In this document: positions 8,690 to 17,816 of the stretch, one piece after another
How the letters are laid out: the number at the start of each line of letters is the position of its first letter
Numbering within the stretch: the first letter of the stretch is position 1
NCBI RefSeq assembly: GCF_947502895.1
Contig: NZ_CANNBM010000002.1
Location: 434,001 to 498,000 of the forward strand
DNA from: an uncultured Sulfitobacter sp.
GTDB taxonomy: Bacteria > Pseudomonadota > Alphaproteobacteria > Rhodobacterales > Rhodobacteraceae
Direction of reading: 5' to 3'
DNA length: 64,000 bases
The notes under the pieces: generated by a model
Database searches by the model: none
The model's input: only the letters and a program-made list of their open reading frames with translations
What the model was told of the DNA's origin: nothing
Position numbers and translations under genes: made by a program

Positions 8690-9670
8690 ATGCTTGCCTT
8701 TATCATCCGGCGCGCTTTGCAATCCGCGCTTGTTTTGTTGATTGTCGGACTGACCGCGTTTTCGATGTTTCGCTTTGTAGGTGATCCTATCGACAACATG
8801 CTGGGTCAGGAACGCACCGCAATGGATATCGAGCGGCTGCGCGAGCAGCTTGGCCTCGATCAACCCTTTCCCGTGCAATACGTGAAGTTCCTGCAAGAGG
8901 CGGCTCAGGGTAACTTTGGCGTCAGCTACCGCCAAGGGCGACCGGTTGCGGAGATTTTACTCGAGCGCGCGCCTGCAACGCTGGAGCTTGCCGCTGTGTC
9001 GGGAATCCTTGCCATTGCATTCGGCATCGCCTTTGGCGTCTTTACAGCGATCAGGCGTGACGGGTTTGTGGCGAATTTCATCATGTCCGCTTCACTTATC
9101 GGCGTATCGCTTCCCACTTTCCTGATCGGTATCCTGTTGATCTACATATTCTCGGTCGAGCTAGGGTGGCTGCCCAGTTTTGGCCGTGGCGAAACAGTGC
9201 AGATCGGGAACTGGTCAACGGGCCTGCTTACCGCATCGGGGCTCAAGGCGCTGGTGCTGCCTTCGATCACACTGGGGCTTTACCAGATGACGCTGATCAT
9301 GCGGCTCGTCCGATCAGAGATGCTGGAGGTATTGCGTCAGGATTACATCCGCTTTGCCCGTGCGCGCGGCCTGCGCGAGCGGGCAATCAACTTCCGCCAT
9401 GCACTCAAAAACACGATGGTCCCCGTTATTACTGTGATCGGCCTTCAACTGGGCGCGATCATCGCATTTGCGATCATCACTGAAACCGTATTCCAGTGGC
9501 CCGGTGTGGGCCTGCTGTTCATCAATGCGGTGCAGTTTGTAGATATCCCTGTAATGGCTGCCTATCTGATGCTGATCTCGGTCATGTTTGTTGCGATCAA
9601 TCTGATTGTGGACATCCTCTATTTCTTTATTGATCCACGGCTGCGGGCTGACCGCACAGGAGGCCACTGA
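8690..9670 (+). CDS. dppB: Peptide ABC transporter permease, DppB type
   Basis: This 326-residue inner-membrane permease has six predicted spans. It begins with the typical MLAFIIRRALQSALVLLIVG membrane segment, followed by the periplasmic region GQERTAMDIERLREQLGLDQ that is characteristic of DppB/OppB. The coupling loop RQDYIRFARARGLRERAINF carries the ARARG motif. Its stop codon overlaps the start of the next gene (TGATG), so the two permeases are translationally coupled and presumably form the heterodimeric channel. The symbol denotes the family position; the substrate is not proven. Confidence 0.88.
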   Translation: MLAFIIRRALQSALVLLIVGLTAFSMFRFVGDPIDNMLGQERTAMDIERLREQLGLDQPFPVQYVKFLQEAAQGNFGVSYRQGRPVAEILLERAPATLELAAVSGILAIAFGIAFGVFTAIRRDGFVANFIMSASLIGVSLPTFLIGILLIYIFSVELGWLPSFGRGETVQIGNWSTGLLTASGLKALVLPSITLGLYQMTLIMRLVRSEMLEVLRQDYIRFARARGLRERAINFRHALKNTMVPVITVIGLQLGAIIAFAIITETVFQWPGVGLLFINAVQFVDIPVMAAYLMLISVMFVAINLIVDILYFFIDPRLRADRTGGH

Positions 9671-10614
9671 TGACCGATCTGCCAGTCAAAGCAGTCGAGA
9701 AATCGCGCTTGCGTGTCTTTCTGGACAGCGACGTTTTCTACATGTTCAAAAAATCGCCCGTAGCGGTTGTCTCGGCCGTCGTTTTCGGCGCCCTTCTGCT
9801 CTCGGCGATCTTTGCGCCCTTCATTGCGCCGACAAACCCGTTTGATCCTGCATCGTTGAACCTGATGAACGGCTTTACAGGGCCGATGACCCCCAATGCC
9901 TTTACAGGTGAGAGTTTTCTGCTGGGGACCGACGATCAGGGTCGCGATGTGTTCTCTACCATCCTTTACGGAATGCGCGTGTCGCTCTTTGTAGGGGTAA
10001 CCGCAGTGTTGCTGGCTATGGTGCTGGGCATCACGCTGGGGTTGATCTCGGGCTATGTCGGCGGCTGGACAGAAACGATCATAATGCGCACGGCTGACGT
10101 GCAGCTGACCTTTCCTTCTATCCTTGTCGCGATGCTGATCTTTGGTGTTGCCAAGGGGATCACCCCTGTCGAATACCGCGACCAAATGGCGATCTGGGTG
10201 CTGATCCTTGCGATTGGGCTGAGCGATTGGGTGCAATTCGCGCGTGTTGTGCGGGGCGCAACAATGGTCGAGAAACGCAAAGAATACGTCGAGGCCGCCC
10301 GCCTGATCGGCCGCAGCCCGTTTGCGATCATGCTGCGTCATATCCTGCCCAACGTACTGTCGCCCGTTCTGGTGATTGCTACAATTTCGCTGGCCCTTGC
10401 TATCATCGCCGAGGCCACGCTGAGCTTTCTTGGCGTGGGTGCACCTGCCACCCAGCCGTCGCTGGGAACGCTCATCCGCATTGGTCAGGGTTTTCTCTTC
10501 TCGGGTGAGTGGTGGATATTGCTGTTTCCCGCCATGACACTGTTGATCCTCGCGCTGAGTGTGAACCTGCTGGGCGACTGGCTGCGCGATGCTTTGAACC
10601 CGAGGTTACGCTGA
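9670..10614 (+). CDS. dppC: Peptide ABC transporter permease, DppC type
   Basis: This 314-residue permease has the N-terminal OppC-type cytoplasmic stretch followed by the LGTDDQGRDVFSTILYGMRVSL block, which is diagnostic of DppC/OppC. The coupling loop is KEYVEAARLIGRSPFAIMLRHILP. A loop of about 20 residues (TPVEYRDQMAIWV) between membrane spans is somewhat longer than in E. coli DppC. Start and stop both overlap the neighbouring genes by one base, as expected for a tightly coupled operon. Confidence 0.88.
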   Translation: MTDLPVKAVEKSRLRVFLDSDVFYMFKKSPVAVVSAVVFGALLLSAIFAPFIAPTNPFDPASLNLMNGFTGPMTPNAFTGESFLLGTDDQGRDVFSTILYGMRVSLFVGVTAVLLAMVLGITLGLISGYVGGWTETIIMRTADVQLTFPSILVAMLIFGVAKGITPVEYRDQMAIWVLILAIGLSDWVQFARVVRGATMVEKRKEYVEAARLIGRSPFAIMLRHILPNVLSPVLVIATISLALAIIAEATLSFLGVGAPATQPSLGTLIRIGQGFLFSGEWWILLFPAMTLLILALSVNLLGDWLRDALNPRLR

Positions 10615-11588
10615 TGTCTGATGTTGTCTTGTCAATCAGAGGGCTTTGTGTCGAAATCCCCAGCCGCACAGGCACGGTAAAGCCTGTGGACGACGTCAGC
10701 TATGATATTCATGCAGGTGAGATACTGGGCATCGTGGGCGAAAGTGGTGCAGGTAAATCCATGGCGGGTAACGCAGTGATCGGCCTGTTGACGCGACCTG
10801 CCCATATCGCGGCAGGCGAAATCTGGCTGAATGGTGCGCGCATCGACACCCTCAAGGGCGAAGACATGCGCCGTTTGCGCGGCAAGCAGATCGGGATGGT
10901 CTTTCAGGACCCGCTCACGTCGCTCAACCCGCTGTTGAGCGTCGGCGAGCAGTTAACCGAAACCATGCTGACCCATCTGGATATCACCCGTCAGGAGGCG
11001 CAGAAACGCGCCATCGCTGCACTGGAAGAAGTAGGCATTCCAGGAGCGGCCGAGCGGATCGGCAGCTACCCCCATGAATTCAGCGGCGGCATGCGACAAC
11101 GTGTGGTTATTGCGCTGGCGCTCTGCGCTGAACCTTCTCTAATTATCGCGGACGAGCCGACAACCGCGCTGGATGTATCCGTCCAAGCGCAGATTATTGC
11201 CCTGCTCAAACGCCTGTGCCGCGAACGCGGTACAGCAGTGATGCTGATCACCCACGACATGGGTGTTATCGCAGAAGCAGCAGACCGCGTGGCAGTGATG
11301 TATGCAGGACGGCTGGCCGAGTTGGGCAATGTGCGCGATGTTTTGACCGCGCCGCGCCACCCCTACACCTTTGGCCTCATGGCCTCGACACCGCTGGCCT
11401 CGGCTGGCAAGGCGCGGCTGCATCAGATCGAGGGTGCAATGCCAAGGCTGAACAAGGTGCCCGAAGGCTGTCCCTTCAACCCGCGTTGCACTTATGCGCA
11501 AGACAAATGCCGTGTCGCCCCCCGCCCCCAAATACAAGACGGCGTAGCCGCCTGCTGGTTCCCCATCGCCGAGCGAGAGGTGTCCTGA
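10614..11588 (+). CDS. dppD: Peptide ABC transporter ATPase, DppD type
   Basis: This 324-residue ATPase has Walker A as GESGAGKSM, Q-loop MVFQDPLTSLNPLL, signature FSGGMRQR, Walker B LIIADEPTTALD and switch His in LITHDMGV. The C-terminal oligopeptide-transporter extension has the cysteine cluster GCPFNPRCTYAQDKC, which in this family can bind an Fe-S cluster. The ATG overlaps the dppC stop (TGATG). A much longer in-frame start upstream lies inside dppC and was rejected. Confidence 0.9.
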   Translation: MSDVVLSIRGLCVEIPSRTGTVKPVDDVSYDIHAGEILGIVGESGAGKSMAGNAVIGLLTRPAHIAAGEIWLNGARIDTLKGEDMRRLRGKQIGMVFQDPLTSLNPLLSVGEQLTETMLTHLDITRQEAQKRAIAALEEVGIPGAAERIGSYPHEFSGGMRQRVVIALALCAEPSLIIADEPTTALDVSVQAQIIALLKRLCRERGTAVMLITHDMGVIAEAADRVAVMYAGRLAELGNVRDVLTAPRHPYTFGLMASTPLASAGKARLHQIEGAMPRLNKVPEGCPFNPRCTYAQDKCRVAPRPQIQDGVAACWFPIAEREVS

Positions 11589-12550
11589 TGTCGCTGATTT
11601 CTGTCAGATCTCTTACCCGCGTCTTTGACGTCTCCAAACCGTGGCTGAACCGTGTGCTGGAACGGCGTGGCAAGTCACTTTTGACGGCTGTATCAGAAGT
11701 CGATTTTGACGTGGCCGCGCGCAGCACTTACGCATTGGTGGGCGAAAGCGGGTCGGGCAAATCCACCATCGGTCGTATGCTTGTGGGGCTGTTAACACCC
11801 ACATCGGGCACGGTGGAGATCAACGGGGTCAACCTCGCCTCCGAGAAGAGTGCGGCAAAGATCGACCTGATCCGCTCTGATATCCAGATGATCTTCCAAG
11901 ACCCCTTTGCCTCGCTCAACCCGCGCTGGCGCGTCCGCGACATTATTGTCGAGCCTGTCGTGGCACGGGGCGGTGATGCAACAGGGCTGGCCGAAAAGCT
12001 GCTTGAACAAGTCGGGCTGTCGGCGCTGGATGCGGGGAAGTTCCCGCATGAATTTTCAGGCGGTCAAAGGCAGCGTATATGTATTGCCCGCGCCTTGTCT
12101 TCAGAGCCAAAGCTGATCGTCTGCGACGAGCCTACATCGGCACTGGATGTATCGGTGCAGGCGCAAGTACTGAATTTGATGAGCGATCTCAAAGACAACT
12201 TTGGCCTGACCTACGTGCTGATCAGCCACGATTTGACCGTCGTACAGCACATGGCGGACCGCATCGGGGTTCTATACCTTGGTCGTCTCGTCGAAGAAGC
12301 AAGCCCCGAAGACCTGTTTGCAAACACCAAACACCCCTATACAAAAATGCTGCTGGAGGCGGCACCACGTATGGACGGCTTTGGCCGCGAAGCGGTGTTG
12401 CCAGAAGGTGAGATACCTGATCCGATCAATCCGCCAACGGGCTGTGCTTTTCATCCACGCTGCCCGATTGCCACCGACATATGCAAGGCAGAGCGGCCGG
12501 TCATGCGACAAATCAATGAAACGCGTGTGGCCTGCCATCTGGCGGACTAA
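11588..12550 (+). CDS. dppF: Peptide ABC transporter ATPase, DppF type
   Basis: This 320-residue second ATPase has Walker A GESGSGKST, Q-loop MIFQDPFASLNPRWR, signature FSGGQRQR, Walker B LIVCDEPTSALD and switch His in LISHDLTVV. The C-terminal cysteine motif is GCAFHPRCPIATDIC. The gene overlaps the dppD stop by one base and ends the operon. Together with DppB, DppC and DppD it makes the complete peptide importer. The N-terminal region RVFDVSKPWLNRVLERRGK is a family feature of ATPases paired with Dpp/Opp systems. Confidence 0.9.
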   Translation: MSLISVRSLTRVFDVSKPWLNRVLERRGKSLLTAVSEVDFDVAARSTYALVGESGSGKSTIGRMLVGLLTPTSGTVEINGVNLASEKSAAKIDLIRSDIQMIFQDPFASLNPRWRVRDIIVEPVVARGGDATGLAEKLLEQVGLSALDAGKFPHEFSGGQRQRICIARALSSEPKLIVCDEPTSALDVSVQAQVLNLMSDLKDNFGLTYVLISHDLTVVQHMADRIGVLYLGRLVEEASPEDLFANTKHPYTKMLLEAAPRMDGFGREAVLPEGEIPDPINPPTGCAFHPRCPIATDICKAERPVMRQINETRVACHLAD

Positions 12551-12616
12551 GCCCTGCCGGATATGGCGGCTGCACGCGCTATGGCAGTGTTCAGTGACAG
12601 ACAAACAGCCTTAGCC

Positions 12617-12652
12617 CTGCGGCACCCCACCGCGTAAACAGGGGCGCCGCAG
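12617..12652. terminator. Hairpin between convergent dppF and RTX genes
   Basis: CTGCGGCACCCC (12617-12628) pairs with GGGGCGCCGCAG (12641-12652) with a single mismatch and a 12-base loop. It lies between two convergent genes and could serve both directions. There is no clean T-run on either side, so it is called a terminator mainly by position. Confidence 0.5.
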
Positions 12653-12657
12653 AGTGT

Positions 12658-15600
12658 TTATGATATGAAACTGAAGTCCGAGAAATCGGTCAAGACCGTG
12701 CCTTGGAAGAAGATCGTATCGGTCGCCCCGTTAACCTCGACAGTGGTGCTGCCCGAGGCTGTATTGAGCGTCAGATCAGCCTCCCCGTAGCCGATCATGA
12801 GAATCTCGTCAAAGCCGTCGGAGAAGCCGATGATGGTGTCGTTGCCAAACAGGCCGTCAAACACGAAATCATCCGCGCCATTCCCCCCGAGCATCTGGTC
12901 ATTGCCCGCGCCGCCGATGATCGTGTCATTCCCAAGATTGCCATAAATGACATCGTTGGCCTCGCCCCCGCCAATGACGTCGTCACCGTCATCACCGTTC
13001 AAGGTATCGTTGCCAAGGCCGCCGCTGATCAAGTCCGCAGCCGCGCCACCAGAAATAAAGTCCGAGCCACCTTCGCCCGAGATAGTATCTCGACCGTTTC
13101 CGCCTGTCATAATGTCGTCGGCATTGCCTCCGAACATCAGGTCATGATCACTTCCGCCATCGATGGTGTCCTGACCCGACCCGCCAAACATTGTGTCCTG
13201 TCCAGTGCTGCCGGTCATGAAATCGTTGCCACCATCGCCCGTCAGGCTGTCGCCACCGCCGCCACCGTCGATCGTATCATTGCCGTCGCCACCGATCACC
13301 GTGTCATTACCAGAGGCCCCCGATACATCGTCCGCGCCGCCGCCCGCATCAATGCTGTCACTGCCAACACCACCGCCTATAGTGTCGGCGCCTTTGCCAC
13401 CCTCAAGCGTGTCATTGCCAGAACCGCCCTGAATGTTGTCATTACCATCATCGCCAGCAATCAGGTCGGACCCTTTCTCACCGCTGAGCGTGTCATTTCC
13501 CGTTCCGCCGATGATACTATCGCCAAATCCGCCGCCGGTTATCAAATCATTGTCGCTACCGCCGTTCAACGAATCTGCACCGCTGCCGCCGCGTAGGGTG
13601 TCGTCACCGCCCTGCCCCAGTAGCGTGTCGGAACCATCGCGCCCCAGCAGAACATCCAACCCTAGCGACCCGGTCAATCTGTCATTGTCATCGCCACCAT
13701 CAAGACGGTCATCACTGTTGCCGCCGCTGAGGGTGTCATCTCCCCCGCCGCCCATCAGCGTGTCATTGCCGATCCCTCCTTCGAGGACGTCGGCATCATC
13801 ACCACCGTCAACGGAGTCGTCCCCGTCTCCGCCGATCAGCGTGTCAGTTCCAAGCTCGCCCAAGATCGTGTCGTTTTGAGAGCTGCCCGTGATGTGGTTG
13901 TTTAAATCGTTACCTACGATGTTGCTGATGGAATTTGCAGTGGTCAAGAAGTTCTCGATCCCGCTCCAGCTGCCGAAAAAGGTACCGTCATTTAAGAAAC
14001 TATAGCCTTCGTCCAGATCAAAGCCTCGTACGAACGTGGAAGAGCTGAATGTAGTCGCCGAGTAATCGATCGTATCCGTGCCATCTCCGCCGTCCAACGT
14101 AGCCGACACGATGATCGTGTTGGCATCAACAGACATGTCAAACACGTCGTTATCCAACCCACCATTTACCGTGCTATCGCCACCGACTATAACTGTATCG
14201 TTACCATCCCCCGCGACAATCATACTGCTCTGACTCGCAACAATAGAATCGTCACCGCTTCCGCCATTGATCGTGTCCAATCCGCCCCCACCGATCAGGG
14301 TGTCGTTGCCGATTCCCCCTTCGATCAGGTCGGCATCAAAACCACCATCGATAAAGTCGTCACCTTCACCACCCCTCAACGTGTCGTTGTCCTCACCACC
14401 GTTCAGCGTGTCGTTACCGTCGTTACCGTCGATAATATCGTTTCTCGCCGTCCCTGTTATCATCTCGTCACTGGTGTCGCCGGTGATGTGGAACTTGTCT
14501 GCCGATGTAAAGAAACTGAATTGCATCGGCGACAAATCCAATGACGCGGTGGGGCCCATCTCAACGTTTATCGTAACCGCTGGCGCAACGCCGCGAGAGA
14601 CAAGCTGAATACCGCTACTCCCCTGTTGCCCACTGTTAAATTGCTGGATTTGTTCGGCAGTAAAGAAAACGCCGATGTCTCCGGTAATTCCAGCGATCGC
14701 AAAAAATTCAAAACCGCTGATCGATGCTTCGGTGAAATCAAAGTCTTCGTTATTCGCACCATCGACGATAATGTCGTCTCTCGATGCCCCTGCACCCCCA
14801 ACAACGCTATCCCCACTGGATAGGTCGGTAGGATCGAACACACGTACGGCATCACTTCCGATGCCGCCAGTGATCGTATCTTCACCTGATCCCCAAGTAT
14901 ATCTATTACTACCGTCTCCGCCCAGCATCAGGTCATTACCAATCCCCGCACTGAGAAAGTCGGCATCCGCCCCGCCGTCCAGGGTGTCGTTGCCGTCGCC
15001 ACCGATCAGCGTGTCATTGCCGCCCTCACCGATAATAGTGTCGTTTTGCGAGCCACCAGTGATGCTGTTGTTAAGTGCGTTGCCAATGATGTTGGAACTC
15101 ACATTTGGCAGTGCAATGAAGTTTTCAATCCCACTCCAATCGCCAGTGTAAACGCCATTATTAAGTGAGCTGACACCTTCATCCAAATCAAAACCATAGG
15201 TGCCCGTAAAAGAAGAAGCCCCGGAGAAATCAAGCGTATCTGTCCCGTCGCCCCCATGAACCGTCGACGTACTCGTGAAGGATGCCGTGCTGCTCGACAT
15301 GATAAACAAATCATCGTCCAAGCCGCCGTTTACCGAACTGTTTCCAGACACAAGTACCGTATCATTTCCCGATCCGGCGTCGATCTGGGCCCCTGATGAT
15401 GACGTGATTGAATCGTCACCCGCGCCCCCGCTGATCGTATCCGCGTCCCCGCCACTGATGATTGTATCATTGCCCGCCTGACCAAAGATCACTTCGGCTG
15501 TGCCGTTGTCGCCCGTAATCAAAGTGCCTGTGATCTTGCCGTAAATATGATCCCCATCGACAAAATTGCGCGCGGGGTTGTCATAATCAATGGTTGAGAT

Positions 15601-16716
15601 ATCCCCATTGCGCGGATCGACGATCATAAATTGTGCATCATCCGACTGCTCCCACGTTAGCAGCAGGCGGCCATCCGATGTGACGCCCACATCCGGCGTC
15701 TGAACGCCTGCAGCTGCGGGGATGTTCAATAGGCCGTCAAACGTGCCATCACTCTGATAGTTCCGAATCTTTACTTCGTTAGTAAAATTGTCGAAATAGA
15801 TGAGGGCGAATTCACCCGAGGGAAGTGCCACAATTTCAGGCTGTTCGCTGCCTGTTGAATCGAGTGAAATAGGGCTCCGGACCACGCCCAAAGATGAATC
15901 ATACACCGCCATCGACAAATCATCGGTGTCATCGATCCACGTAACCGCGATGTTACCATTGGTCAGCGTTGCGATCTGCGGATCAAACGGCGTGCCTGTT
16001 GCGTCAACCGTTATCCGCGATCCGACCAAGGCACCTGTTGTGCTGTGCACTTCGAGCAGGACTGCGTTTGTCTGGACATCGCGGTAGACCGAGGCAAGAT
16101 TGCCATTGGTCATCAATGCCGCGCCGTTTTGAAACTGGTTGTTTGAATTGTTATTCGCCACACTAAACTCTGACGTTATGATGACCCCCGACGCGTTCAG
16201 CCGCATCGCGCGCACGTCGTCTTCGGGTACAGAAGCCACGAAAACATCGGTGAACGTCACAAACGAAGAATTATCAGTGTTATCCACCACGACACGGGGA
16301 TTACTAAAGTTGCCTGTACCTGTCTCGGAAACGATTATGTTAGCAAGCAGCGAGTCACCAAGAGCATCCTTGCTCTCCCAGATCACAGCTGAGTCGTCCC
16401 CGTTTGTCGCTGCAAAAACCATGACAAAACCGCCGTCATTGGTGGCTGCCACATCATAGTCCTCATCGTCATCCCCTAGAGACAACGTGTTTAGAACATA
16501 GCTGTCGCGTATCACCGTGACGCCGTCGCCCGCATAGATTTTACCTATGATATCAGTACCGGCGGATGATCCGACACCGCTGGTGCCGGATTCGACCCAT
16601 GTCACCAGAATATTGCCGTTCGCCAGGCCGGTGATCTGCGTGTCTTTAATGCCTGCGGTATTGGCGAGGCCTGTATTGGCGGTTTGTACGGATGACCAGA
16701 TTGTTGGTGCAGGCAT
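12658..16716 (-). CDS. RTX-repeat calcium-binding protein, likely type I secreted
   Basis: This 1352-residue acidic protein lacks an N-terminal signal peptide. Residues 1-380 contain seven related segments with the pattern (N/D)G-x-hydrophobic-VTW, near residues 33, 94, 149, 204, 253, 300 and 348, spaced 47-61 residues, which suggests a beta-propeller-like domain. From residue 400 onward there are dozens of GGxGxDxL nonapeptides (for example GGDGNDTLDGGADADFL) that form Ca2+-loaded parallel beta-rolls outside the cell. A block near 408-605 recurs near 785-1000. The last 70 residues lack repeats and end TDFSDFSFIS, matching the uncleaved C-terminal secretion signal of type I substrates. AAAGGAC precedes the ATG. 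No exporter genes are in the window, so a remote ABC exporter must serve it. A catalytic domain was not recognised; surface adhesion or S-layer roles are possible. Confidence 0.85.
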   Translation of the reverse strand: MPAPTIWSSVQTANTGLANTAGIKDTQITGLANGNILVTWVESGTSGVGSSAGTDIIGKIYAGDGVTVIRDSYVLNTLSLGDDDEDYDVAATNDGGFVMVFAATNGDDSAVIWESKDALGDSLLANIIVSETGTGNFSNPRVVVDNTDNSSFVTFTDVFVASVPEDDVRAMRLNASGVIITSEFSVANNNSNNQFQNGAALMTNGNLASVYRDVQTNAVLLEVHSTTGALVGSRITVDATGTPFDPQIATLTNGNIAVTWIDDTDDLSMAVYDSSLGVVRSPISLDSTGSEQPEIVALPSGEFALIYFDNFTNEVKIRNYQSDGTFDGLLNIPAAAGVQTPDVGVTSDGRLLLTWEQSDDAQFMIVDPRNGDISTIDYDNPARNFVDGDHIYGKITGTLITGDNGTAEVIFGQAGNDTIISGGDADTISGGAGDDSITSSSGAQIDAGSGNDTVLVSGNSSVNGGLDDDLFIMSSSTASFTSTSTVHGGDGTDTLDFSGASSFTGTYGFDLDEGVSSLNNGVYTGDWSGIENFIALPNVSSNIIGNALNNSITGGSQNDTIIGEGGNDTLIGGDGNDTLDGGADADFLSAGIGNDLMLGGDGSNRYTWGSGEDTITGGIGSDAVRVFDPTDLSSGDSVVGGAGASRDDIIVDGANNEDFDFTEASISGFEFFAIAGITGDIGVFFTAEQIQQFNSGQQGSSGIQLVSRGVAPAVTINVEMGPTASLDLSPMQFSFFTSADKFHITGDTSDEMITGTARNDIIDGNDGNDTLNGGEDNDTLRGGEGDDFIDGGFDADLIEGGIGNDTLIGGGGLDTINGGSGDDSIVASQSSMIVAGDGNDTVIVGGDSTVNGGLDNDVFDMSVDANTIIVSATLDGGDGTDTIDYSATTFSSSTFVRGFDLDEGYSFLNDGTFFGSWSGIENFLTTANSISNIVGNDLNNHITGSSQNDTILGELGTDTLIGGDGDDSVDGGDDADVLEGGIGNDTLMGGGGDDTLSGGNSDDRLDGGDDNDRLTGSLGLDVLLGRDGSDTLLGQGGDDTLRGGSGADSLNGGSDNDLITGGGFGDSIIGGTGNDTLSGEKGSDLIAGDDGNDNIQGGSGNDTLEGGKGADTIGGGVGSDSIDAGGGADDVSGASGNDTVIGGDGNDTIDGGGGGDSLTGDGGNDFMTGSTGQDTMFGGSGQDTIDGGSDHDLMFGGNADDIMTGGNGRDTISGEGGSDFISGGAAADLISGGLGNDTLNGDDGDDVIGGGEANDVIYGNLGNDTIIGGAGNDQMLGGNGADDFVFDGLFGNDTIIGFSDGFDEILMIGYGEADLTLNTASGSTTVEVNGATDTIFFQGTVLTDFSDFSFIS
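13717..14349 (-). repeat. RTX internal duplication, copy 2
   Basis: This encodes residues of about 790-1000. The matching run is STVNGGLDNDVFDMS, DGGDGTDTIDYS, GFDLDEGYSFLNDGTFFGSW, SGIENFLTTAN, NIVGNDLNNHITGSSQNDT and IGGDGDDSVDGGDDAD. The clear but imperfect match to copy 1 indicates an old duplication of a module of about 200 residues. Confidence 0.75.
14902..15492 (-). repeat. RTX internal duplication, copy 1
   Basis: This encodes residues of about 409-605 of the RTX protein. It holds the run SSVNGGLDDDLFIMS, then HGGDGTDTLDFS, the non-repeat stretch GFDLDEGVSSLNNGVYTGDW, SGIENFIALPN, NIIGNALNNSITGGSQNDT and IGGDGNDTLDGGADAD. The same order of elements returns in the second copy, so this is a duplicated module and not just shared RTX nonapeptides. 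Confidence 0.75.
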
Positions 16717-17065
16717 GTGAAAAGTCCTTTGAATATATGATAGCTACGATAATGCCGCTAAAAAAACCTCGGCCGCTTCGCATAAATATTACGTTGTCTG
16801 TTGGAAAATAACCGCGTGAACCGGGGTAAAAACCACGCAAAAAAATTGCTGTGATAACAAATAGAAAGCAAACGCTTCGCAGGATGAGCGCGCCCGAAAA
16901 AGTATTAACAAACCTTAACCACACATAGACTTGCCGATCAAGCTGCGCGCATTATGTCGCCGCGCCCCTTCCTGCGCCTTTCACCTGAACGGTGCAAAAC
17001 AACTCAGATAAATCACGCAACCTGATGCTGATACAACGGCGGTGTGTATTGCGCTGCGCTAGCAG
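16717..17065. other. 349-bp gap upstream of the RTX gene
   Basis: No credible gene is seen. The half nearer the RTX gene is AT-rich, with runs of seven or more adenines, and should contain its promoter; AAAGGAC lies 9 bases before the RTX start. The half nearer yaeQ shows no clear terminator. Confidence 0.4.
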
Positions 17066-17614
17066 TTAGTGCGCCGCAGTTTTCCACTTGTCTGGCGTGA
17101 TGTAGATCATACTGTCATCGAGACTAACCATCACTTCGCCATCCTGAATATTGACCTGCAACTTCATGGAGCGGCTCGCAAGTTTTGCCAAGGCCGTGGT
17201 ATCGGCCTCGGACAGATTAATAACGCTGAGGTTGTCGAAACGGGTGGTGCTGTTCTTGATCTTGTCCCACCAGACCTCGGCCGTCCGGCCGCCGTAACAG
17301 TAGACAATGACCTTGCCCGCTTTGCCGCATGATTGGCGGACAATCTTGTCACTGGGCAGGCCCAGCGCCACCCATAACTCCAGCTCGTCACTCAGGCTTT
17401 TTTGCCAGATATCAGGCTCGTCATCTGTCGACAGCCCTTTGGTCATTTCCAGTTGCTCATGGGCGTTAAGAGCAAACGCCAAAAGCCGCACCATCAACCG
17501 CTCATCCGTCTCGGAGGGGTGCTTGGCAACAGTCAGTTTATGGCTGTCGTAATAGTGGCGATCCATGTCAGAGACAGAGAGTTCAACTTTGTAAATGGTA
17601 GCTTTTTGCGCCAT
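17066..17614 (-). CDS. yaeQ: YaeQ family protein
   Basis: This 182-residue protein matches the YaeQ family over its whole length. It opens MAQKATIYKVELSVSDMDRH and carries the conserved KHPSETDERLMVRLLAFAL, WVALGLPSDKIVRQSCGKA and VIVYCYGGR segments. YaeQ has a compact PD-(D/E)xK nuclease-like fold, but its biochemical role is not settled. It was first linked to suppression of an rfaH haemolysin-expression defect, and that link has been disputed. Here it lies upstream of the RTX gene in the same direction with 349 bases between, so co-transcription is doubtful. Confidence 0.9.
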   Translation of the reverse strand: MAQKATIYKVELSVSDMDRHYYDSHKLTVAKHPSETDERLMVRLLAFALNAHEQLEMTKGLSTDDEPDIWQKSLSDELELWVALGLPSDKIVRQSCGKAGKVIVYCYGGRTAEVWWDKIKNSTTRFDNLSVINLSEADTTALAKLASRSMKLQVNIQDGEVMVSLDDSMIYITPDKWKTAAH

Positions 17615-17816
17615 GGTCTGCCCTGATATTCCCGAGATAGCGCTGTCTATTGCGTCTGGGGGCGTTATGAAAGCGGATAAAGAATGGTCGCACCAAACGG
17701 GCTATACCAACGCATCGAATGATCTGCAGACAGACGATCTGTCGATCACAGCGACGGCCTGACACTAAGGGTAGATTGCGCAGGTGTCCCTTTGCCCGTG
17801 ATTAATGTTGCTGACC

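Noticed and set aside
12900..14450. Regularly spaced short repeats that could suggest a CRISPR array.
   Set aside because: The spacing is multiples of nine codons within one reading frame and encodes RTX nonapeptides; there are no unique spacers between identical repeats.
12703..16459. Several long open frames on the plus strand opposite the RTX gene.
   Set aside because: They are antisense shadows created by the repetitive, stop-poor RTX sequence and have proline/serine-biased composition with no ribosome-binding sites.
17615..17816. Looked for a Fic domain or its remnant downstream of the mobile mystery protein A gene.
   Set aside because: Only about 200 bases lie before yaeQ, and no frame shows the HPFxxGNG motif or similar.
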